A DNA stretch of 23,173 bases, taken from contig QPFY01000067.1 of NCBI GenBank assembly GCA_003665825.1, forward strand, positions 1 to 23,173, in the 5' to 3' direction. The notes beneath the pieces were generated by a model that was not told where the DNA came from, made no database searches, and worked only from the letters and a program-made list of their open reading frames with translations. The stretch is from Microbotryum silenes-acaulis (lineage: Eukaryota; Basidiomycota; Microbotryomycetes; Microbotryales; Microbotryaceae). This document shows, piece after piece, positions 16,586 to 23,173 of this stretch (positions within the stretch are counted from its first letter, which is position 1; each line of letters begins with the position of its first letter). The translations under genes were made by a program, and so were the position numbers.

Positions 16586-18715
16586 TTGTTCGCCCGCCTT
16601 TGGGATTTCAGGAAGATGCCTGCCTCCGTCGAGGCGTACGACACCTGGCTCCGCGAATACATGTCGATCGCGCAGGAAATCCGCGACGCCAAAACCTCGC
16701 TCAACGACGTGCTCGCCACTCACGTGCTCGCCATGGTCCCACCTTGCCTCGACAGCTTCCGCCTCACATTCACGGACGAGCAGCGCAACCAACGCGACCT
16801 CCCGGAACTCACGACGCTGACGGATCGCATTCGCATCCAGCTTCGCTCGGCGGGACTCTCGTCATCACACTCGGCCATGCTCGCCACCGCCTCCCCTTGT
16901 CCCGCCTGCCGCGCCCCCGGCCACCGCCTGCGCGACTGCACCTCACGGGCGAAACACCCGCCCGCCGGCCCCTGCCGCCGCTGCCACAAGAAAGGGCACT
17001 GGGCCCTCGACTGCAAGCACCGGGGCGAACAAAAAACACACCGGCGACGACAACCAGGACGACATGTCTCTCCCGCCGCTCAACAGCCTAACGTCGGCTA
17101 TTTCGCCTCCTGCCTGTTCGCTCGCCGGCAACTCCCGACTGATGCCTTTGTAGTCGACTCGGGCGCCACGGCACACATGGTCGCCGATCGTTCTCTATTC
17201 ACGGCTTATCGCCAGACGGCGCACACCAAGATCGGCGGCATTGCCGGCGGTATCACGGCCATCGGCATGGGGGACGTAGCGTTCGTTGCCAAGACCGGAC
17301 ATCCGATCACGCTGCGTGGCGTTCTGCACACGCCGGGCCTCCACGTCAACCTCCTCTCCGTCTCTCGCCTCTGCGACACCGACCGCGTTCGACTCGCCTT
17401 CACCAGCGACGGCATCGACATCGCCAAGGACGGCCAGGCCATTGCTCACGGTACCAGGGTTAACGACGGTCTCTACCTTTTGGACGCGGACCACACCAAG
17501 TGTCAGCAGCTTGCCTTTCTCTCGCGTTCTGAGTCGACCGTGCCCCTGCTTACCCTTCACCGCTGCCTCGGCCATCTTGCCCCATCCTCTATACAGAAGA
17601 TGATCGCCGCAGGTTTGCTGGACGGGTTTGGGGCCGGGTACAGTGACAAAGACGTAGAGGAGTTTGTTTGCAATGCTTGCCTTGGTTCCAAAGGCCACCG
17701 TCTTCCTTTTCCCGACTCTGAGTCGCATTCCCCCGAAAGACTCGGCCTCGTGCACAGCGATGTCCTTTCGTTCCCCACTCCGTCCTTGACCGGGAAGCGC
17801 TACCTTGTCACATTTCTTGACGACCACTCTCGCAAACTCTGGGCATACGCGATCGATCACAAAAGCGACGTCTTCCCGACCTTCCAGACTTGGCTCGCCG
17901 AAGTGGAGTTAGAGACGAACGAGCGTTTAAAAACCCTTCGCACCGACAACGGCGGGGAGTACCAATCGAACGCATTCACGGAGTTCTGCAAGTCCAGGGG
18001 TATTCGTCGTCAATATTCTATCCCCTACACACCTCAGCAAAACGGTCGTGCCGAACGTGTCAATCTCTCCATCGTCGAGGGCGTCCTTGCCCTCCTTGCT
18101 GACTCCCATCTGCCGGCCACCTTTTGGGATGAAGCGGCTGCATACTTCGTTTATTGCAAAAACAGGTGCTCACACTCAGCTTTGGCCAAACAGACTCCAG
18201 AATCCGTTTGGAACGGCCAACGCACCACCGCCACCGCCCTCCACCCGTTCGGCTGCGCGGCCTGGCTCACGGTCGCGCCGAACCTTCGCAGCAAGCTCGA
18301 CCCCAAGGCCGCGCGCGTGATCTTCACCGGTTACGACCTCGCCTCCAAGGCTTTCCGTTTCTTCGACCATTCTACCAACAAGGTTGTGATTGGCCGAAAT
18401 GCCACCTTCCTCGACGACGACTTCCCCGGTCTACCAATCAACACGCCCGTCGATGCGGACGACACCGAACGCCAGTTCGTCATTCCCGCCGACACGCCCG
18501 CCCCAGCCGTCAAGACGAGGACCCCACTAGTAAGGTCGGCGCACATGGACGTCTCATCCTCTCTTGATGATTCTGCCATGAGCGCCGTTGACGTGGCCCC
18601 AGGGTACACTGGCGGATCCTTACTTAATTCTACAGATACCAGCCCCTCGCCGTCCCCGTCGCTTGCCCGCTTTCGTCGCCCGCCACATCCTCGGCCGGGG
18701 ACCGTCCCTCGATGA
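16586..18715 (+). CDS. E6 gag C-half, protease and integrase frame (709 codons)
   Basis: Domains in order: capsid C-terminal region ([20 protein letters not shown]), CCHC knuckles at residues 105-118 and 130-143, protease active site DSG with D191, HHCC zinc-binding domain, and integrase core with D392, D454 and E490 (35 residues between the last two). The integrase C-terminal region and the start of the Ser/Pro linker follow. The ATG at 16586 is internal, because the true gag start lies at 16093 behind several indels. The last 15 or so residues after about 18664 are out of frame. The catalytic residues are all present. Confidence 0.9.
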   Translation: MFARLWDFRKMPASVEAYDTWLREYMSIAQEIRDAKTSLNDVLATHVLAMVPPCLDSFRLTFTDEQRNQRDLPELTTLTDRIRIQLRSAGLSSSHSAMLATASPCPACRAPGHRLRDCTSRAKHPPAGPCRRCHKKGHWALDCKHRGEQKTHRRRQPGRHVSPAAQQPNVGYFASCLFARRQLPTDAFVVDSGATAHMVADRSLFTAYRQTAHTKIGGIAGGITAIGMGDVAFVAKTGHPITLRGVLHTPGLHVNLLSVSRLCDTDRVRLAFTSDGIDIAKDGQAIAHGTRVNDGLYLLDADHTKCQQLAFLSRSESTVPLLTLHRCLGHLAPSSIQKMIAAGLLDGFGAGYSDKDVEEFVCNACLGSKGHRLPFPDSESHSPERLGLVHSDVLSFPTPSLTGKRYLVTFLDDHSRKLWAYAIDHKSDVFPTFQTWLAEVELETNERLKTLRTDNGGEYQSNAFTEFCKSRGIRRQYSIPYTPQQNGRAERVNLSIVEGVLALLADSHLPATFWDEAAAYFVYCKNRCSHSALAKQTPESVWNGQRTTATALHPFGCAAWLTVAPNLRSKLDPKAARVIFTGYDLASKAFRFFDHSTNKVVIGRNATFLDDDFPGLPINTPVDADDTERQFVIPADTPAPAVKTRTPLVRSAHMDVSSSLDDSAMSAVDVAPGYTGGSLLNSTDTSPSPSPSLARFRRPPHPRPGTVPR

Positions 18716-20696
18716 CTCGGACGACCCGCTTGACCTCCTCAACTCCAACACCGCGGTTCGCCTCAACCTGATGGACGTACATCAATCCGACGACGACACC
18801 CTGGTGACGCCCGCACCCGCCATGGCCCCCGCTGAACAGCCCTCCGATGACGACTCCCCTGATGAGATCGATTTCCTCTCTCGCCACCACCGCGCCTTCA
18901 TCGCCGCAGAAGACGACAACCCCGCCCTCGAAGCCATCGAGCCCATCAAATCGATCACTAGCGACCCTCAGACCTGGCGTGAAGCAATGTCCAGCGACGA
19001 GCACGACATCTGGGCTCAGGCTGCCGCCGCCGAGTTCACCGCCATGCGCGACGACTTCAAGGTGTTCACCATCGAGCCTCGATCCTCCGTACCGCCGGGC
19101 GCCACTATCGTCACCTCCAAATTCGTCTGGAAGACCAAGCGCGATGCACGCGGTGACGTCACAGGGCGGAAGGCACGCCTTGTAGCGCAAGGTAACCGCC
19201 AACGCGACGGCATCGATTTCTCGGAGACTTTCGCACCCGTTGCCCGTTTCTCCTCCATTCGCTGCCTCCTTGCCCTCGCCGCTGCCAACGGTTACCACGT
19301 TCATCAGGCCGACATCGACAAGGCTTACCTCCACGGCGAGCTCGATCACGATATCTGGATGACAACGCCACGAGGTTTCGACTTCCCGAGCGATAAGGTT
19401 CTCCGCCTGCGGCGCTCAATCTACGGTCTCAAGCAGGCCGGTCGCATCTGGAATCGCCACATTGACACATCACTCAGGAGTCTCGGGTACAAGGCAACGG
19501 GCACTGATCACTGCATTTACTCTCACATTGATGATCAGCAACGGCCCCATTATATCGCCTTGTATGTCGACGATCTCCTCATTGTCAGCCCCGCCCTCGA
19601 TGAGATCGAACGCGTCATCTCCGGCCTTGAACAGCGATACGGCGTCAAAAGGCTCGGCCCCGCGGAATACATCCTCGGCATCCAAATCCGCCGCCTGGAC
19701 GACGGCTCCATTGCCCTATCCCAGGAACGCTACATCATGGACGTGCTCGCCCGGTTTCACTTCGACACCACGACACGCGGCGCTACAGTGCCAATGACGC
19801 CCGGCCTCTCGCTCACAGCAGTTCCGGGTCAGGGAACGGAGCGCATTCGATCGTGGTACCTCCAAGCCATCGGCTCCCTCCTGTACATTTCCCTTGGCAC
19901 TCGACCCGACATTGCCTTCGCCGTCTCGTACTTGTCCCGGTTCGCCAACAACCCTGGCCGTCGTCATTGGATTGCCGTCAAACACGTCCTTCGCTACCTT
20001 CGTGCCACGTACCGCGATGAGCTACTCTACGCCCGCGGTCCAGCCAAAGTTACGGGTGTGGTCGGTTATTCCGATGCGAACTGGGGTGCCTGCGTCGACA
20101 CGTCCATCTCCACAATGGGCTTCGTTTTTTACTTGGCTGGCTCTGCCGTCTCTTGGTCATCGAAACGTCAGACTCGGGTGGCGGATTCCACCACTGATGC
20201 CGAATACCTCGCCTTGTCGCACGCTGGTAAGGAAGCGATTTACCTTACGCAACTCCTCTCCGAGCTCCACGTTCGCCCGATCGATGCAGCTCACATCTTC
20301 ACCGACAACGAGGCCGCGGCCGCCGTCGCTCACGACCCCGTTCGCACCTCCGGCACTCGACACATACGCCTCCGCGAGCATTTTGTCCGCGACATGGTCA
20401 ACCGAGGCGATATCTCCCTCTCACACGTTGGCACAGCGGACATGGTTGCGGACCTATTCACCAAAGCGCTGGGTCCCAAGATTTTTGGTATACATTGCTA
20501 TGCTCTAGGCCTCCGGACGCGGCACCCACGGCTCAAGTCTACCTCGCGTTCGCGTGGGGGGGGTGTGAGGAATCCACTCTCCGCTCGGGTCAGGTCAGGA
20601 CTTAGGCGCGCGGAGCGAGCCGGGCGCATCGGCCCAGGACTTAGGCGCGCGGAGCGAGCTCGGGACTTGGGCGCGCGGAGCGAGCCTGGGACTTAG
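18588..20696 (+). CDS. E6 reverse transcriptase-RNase H frame (702 codons)
   Basis: The first about 37 residues are shadow; from about 18699 it is in register with the linker ([20 protein letters not shown]). The RT spans about residues 150-430, with [18 protein letters not shown] and YVDD at 326-329. RNase H begins with YSDANWG (D496), followed by DAEY, FTDNEA and ADLFTKALG. The polyprotein has no stop at its natural end: the frame crosses the eight Gs (20556-20563) and enters the 3' LTR, ending at 20696 after a [13 protein letters not shown] tail. With eight Gs the LTR is read in another frame than in E3, and only an extra GTCAG in this LTR keeps it open past the TAG found in E7. Confidence 0.92.
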   Translation: MTWPQGTLADPYLILQIPAPRRPRRLPAFVARHILGRGPSLDDSDDPLDLLNSNTAVRLNLMDVHQSDDDTLVTPAPAMAPAEQPSDDDSPDEIDFLSRHHRAFIAAEDDNPALEAIEPIKSITSDPQTWREAMSSDEHDIWAQAAAAEFTAMRDDFKVFTIEPRSSVPPGATIVTSKFVWKTKRDARGDVTGRKARLVAQGNRQRDGIDFSETFAPVARFSSIRCLLALAAANGYHVHQADIDKAYLHGELDHDIWMTTPRGFDFPSDKVLRLRRSIYGLKQAGRIWNRHIDTSLRSLGYKATGTDHCIYSHIDDQQRPHYIALYVDDLLIVSPALDEIERVISGLEQRYGVKRLGPAEYILGIQIRRLDDGSIALSQERYIMDVLARFHFDTTTRGATVPMTPGLSLTAVPGQGTERIRSWYLQAIGSLLYISLGTRPDIAFAVSYLSRFANNPGRRHWIAVKHVLRYLRATYRDELLYARGPAKVTGVVGYSDANWGACVDTSISTMGFVFYLAGSAVSWSSKRQTRVADSTTDAEYLALSHAGKEAIYLTQLLSELHVRPIDAAHIFTDNEAAAAVAHDPVRTSGTRHIRLREHFVRDMVNRGDISLSHVGTADMVADLFTKALGPKIFGIHCYALGLRTRHPRLKSTSRSRGGGVRNPLSARVRSGLRRAERAGRIGPGLRRAERARDLGARSEPGT
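20556..20563 (+). promoter_or_regulatory. E6 oligo-G polypurine tract
   Basis: Eight Gs directly before TGTGAGG at 20564, in the context CGCGT-G8. Confidence 0.8.
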
Positions 20697-20838
20697 GCGC
20701 GCGCAGCGAGCCTGGCACATTGGCTCAGCCCCGAGGCTCCCTGGCTGAGGACTTGGGGCGCGCGGCTCCCTTACTGTTAGCTTCCTATTCATCACTCTTG
20801 GCTATAACTACATCGCTGACGTAGTAGAGTGATCGATA
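20564..20838 (+). repeat. E6 3' LTR (275 bp)
   Basis: It starts TGTGAGGAATCC and ends GTGATCGATA; the usual end is GTTGATCGAATA, so two bases are lost. It has several variant 39-bp-like units (about 20586-20720), including one changed to GAGCTCGGGACTTGGGC. Confidence 0.88.
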
Positions 20839-22360
<1,522 letters not shown>

Positions 22361-22831
22361 CATGGTGCGACCTGTGACCCGCCGCAGCGTCTCGGGTTAC
22401 GTCTTCACGTGCGCTGGCGGGGCAATCTCCTGGATCGCCAAACGTCAGACTCTTGTCACTCTGTCGAGCACCGAGGCCGAATATGTGGCCATGTCGTACG
22501 CCGCTCGTGAGGGGATCTGGTTGCGTCGGCTGCTGGCCGATCTTGGTTTTGAGCAGACATTGCCGACTCGTCTGAGGGGTGACAACCAATCGGCGATCAC
22601 TCTGGCCAAACACCCGGCTTTCCATGCTCGCACCAAACACATCGGGATCCATTTCCACTTCATCCGAGATCACATTGCGGAGGGCACAATTGAGATGGTC
22701 TGGGTTCCACCGGCACAATGGCTGCGGACGTTCTTACTAAAGGGCTCGGGACTCAGAAGCACTATCAGTTTGTACACGCGATGGGCTTATCGATTCATCG
22801 CGTGAAGGGGCAAGTTGTGTGTTGGGAATGA
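22361..22831 (+). pseudogene. E8 RNase H end of a second copia family
   Basis: Polyprotein C-terminus of a copia element clearly different from family 1. In order: TRRSVSGYVFTCAGGAISWI, AKRQTLVTLSSTEAEYVAMS (catalytic Glu), RGDNQSAITLAKHPAFHART (catalytic Asp), KHIGIHFHFIRDHIAEGTIE. The open frame (to 22805) leaves the true one at 22715-22718, where an AAA seems to have become AA. The frame from ATG at 22718 then reads MAADVLTKGLGTQKHYQFVH and stops at 22831. The first catalytic Asp is missing, because the E7 LTR interrupts the domain at 22360/22361. The rest of E8 should lie left of the family 1 stack. Confidence 0.87.
22802..22814 (+). promoter_or_regulatory. Putative polypurine tract of E8
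   Basis: GTGAAGGGGCAAG just before the likely LTR start, in the position expected for plus-strand priming. Confidence 0.45.
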
Positions 22832-23173
22832 GGGTTAGGAATGGCGCGTTCATTGGTAATCTGTTTAGAAGCGCTCGTCTGTTTAGTGAAGCCTGGCGAT
22901 GCGCACCAACCGTTGTCTTCTCTCCACGGTTGATTACACGCTCGTCAGGTACGCATGTTTAGCTTCACAGCCACTTTCGTTGCAATTAACTGACGGTTGG
23001 ATTACACGCTCGTCAGTCTCTTATTGAGGCCAGGGATTCTTGGGCTCAGTATTCATTAGAAAGTGTCCAATTGGGTATTGCTTAGACGTTGGTAGGCTCC
23101 GCGCGCAGAAGCGGCTTAGTTTCTCCCCATCCTTCTCAATGTGCTTTCGCTGATCAGGGAGTCGATTTCCTCA
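22816..23173 (+). repeat. Putative LTR of E8 (at least 358 bp)
   Basis: Inferred from position after the RNase H end and purine tract, and from a TGTGTTGG start like other copia LTRs. The window ends in TTTCCTCA, so the LTR may end at or beyond the edge. No coding frame is supported here. It contains a direct repeat (22926-22948 and 22993-23016). A second copy is needed to prove it is an LTR. Confidence 0.45.
22926..23016 (+). repeat. Spaced direct repeat with inverted CTGACG/CGTCAG
   Basis: ACGGTTGATTACACGCTCGTCAG (22926-22948) recurs with one extra G at 22993-23016, start to start 67 bp. In the second copy CTGACG (22990-22995) and CGTCAG (23011-23016) form a perfect inverted pair. It lies in the putative E8 LTR, so a regulatory repeat is plausible but unproven. 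Confidence 0.7.

Larger units (their letters stand above)
16093..20563 (+). pseudogene. E6 gag-pol polyprotein, full length, about six breaks
   Basis: It starts at the same gag ATG as the other copies (MDSSPAPP). Shifts occur near 16111-16120, in the polyalanine run (about 16205-16235), at 16392-16400 and at 16500-16504, so the first 160 gag residues are scattered over frames. From 16586 the frame is open, except for a compensating +1/-1 pair (about 17030-17075) that garbles about 15 residues between knuckle 2 and protease. Two one-base losses at about 18664 and 18699 in the linker separate the integrase and RT frames. No stop occurs before the LTR. Confidence 0.87.
15759..20838 (+). mobile_element. 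Near-complete copia retrotransposon copy E6 (about 5.1 kb)
   Basis: Plus-strand element with both LTRs (15759-16000 and 20564-20838), primer-binding site, leader, gag-pol and eight-G tract. It has the best two-part open frames among subgroup B (709 and 702 codons). The two LTRs differ at the start, in the repeat region and near the end, so it is older than E1-E3 or was altered by recombination. No clean target-site duplication is visible, because the 5' LTR start is lost. Confidence 0.9.
22361..23173 (+). mobile_element. E8, second copia family, 3' end, host of the stack
   Basis: The RNase H end (22361-22831) is followed by a purine-rich tract (GTGAAGGGGCAAG, 22802-22814) and a probable LTR start (TGTGTTGGGAATG, 22816 on). 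It is the outermost layer seen on this side: family 1 sequence ends at 22360 with a clean LTR terminus. Composition is less GC-rich than family 1 after 22810. Confidence 0.75.

Noticed and set aside
18630..19349. Long antisense open frame (239 codons) opposite the E6 linker and RT
   Set aside because: It mirrors the RT coding strand. GC-rich codons with G or C in third position leave few stops on the opposite strand, and the same shadow recurs in each copy.
22831..23173. A host gene or RNA gene at the right edge
   Set aside because: No frame of useful length, tRNA-like fold or splice pattern was seen. Position after an RNase H end fits an LTR better.

Overview
The window is eukaryotic and consists almost entirely of transposable-element DNA. 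It is a stack of LTR retrotransposons of the Ty1/copia superfamily (Pseudoviridae-type order: gag, protease, integrase, reverse transcriptase, RNase H), with no host gene, tRNA or rRNA that I can recognise. GC-rich coding, lack of introns, a single-frame polyprotein of about 1,490 codons and dense nesting fit a GC-rich fungus, perhaps a basidiomycete. That host guess is inference only. Heterochromatic or centromere-like surroundings are possible but not shown.

At least seven copies or pieces of one family (called family 1 here) can be separated. E1 (1-3240, minus) runs off the left edge. E2 (3241-6223, minus) lacks its RT/RNase H end and shares one LTR with E3. E3 (5895-11046, minus) is complete from LTR to LTR. 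E4 (11047-13528, plus) has an LTR stub, gag, protease and integrase. E5 (13529-15758, minus) has the 3' half and 3' LTR. E6 (15759-20838, plus) is nearly complete. After a 94-bp patch of filler and orphan LTR end, E7 (20933-22360, plus) has RT, RNase H and a short 3' LTR. E7 abuts E8 (22361-23173, plus), the RNase H end and putative LTR of a different copia family.

Family 1 has LTRs of about 160-330 bp starting TGTGAGG and ending GATCGAATA. It has an 18-nt primer-binding site that matches the anticodon arm of a tRNA rather than its 3' end, and a two-palindrome leader. Gag has two CCHC knuckles, the protease has DSG, the integrase is D,D(35)E, the RT has YVDD, and the plus-strand primer is an oligo-G tract. 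The polyprotein frame has no stop before the 3' LTR and continues into it.

Copies fall into subgroup A (E1-E3), which seem to differ mostly by single-base run-length changes, and subgroup B (E4-E6), which shares base differences and a one-base gag deletion. No copy is intact as written. E1 needs only two one-base corrections over the part seen here, so it may be functional if those are assembly errors.

The likely history has E8 as the oldest layer, family 1 inserted in E8, and further copies inserted in or recombined with the first. A tandem LTR-internal-LTR-internal arrangement (E3/E2) and a probable internal inversion (E4/E5) are visible.
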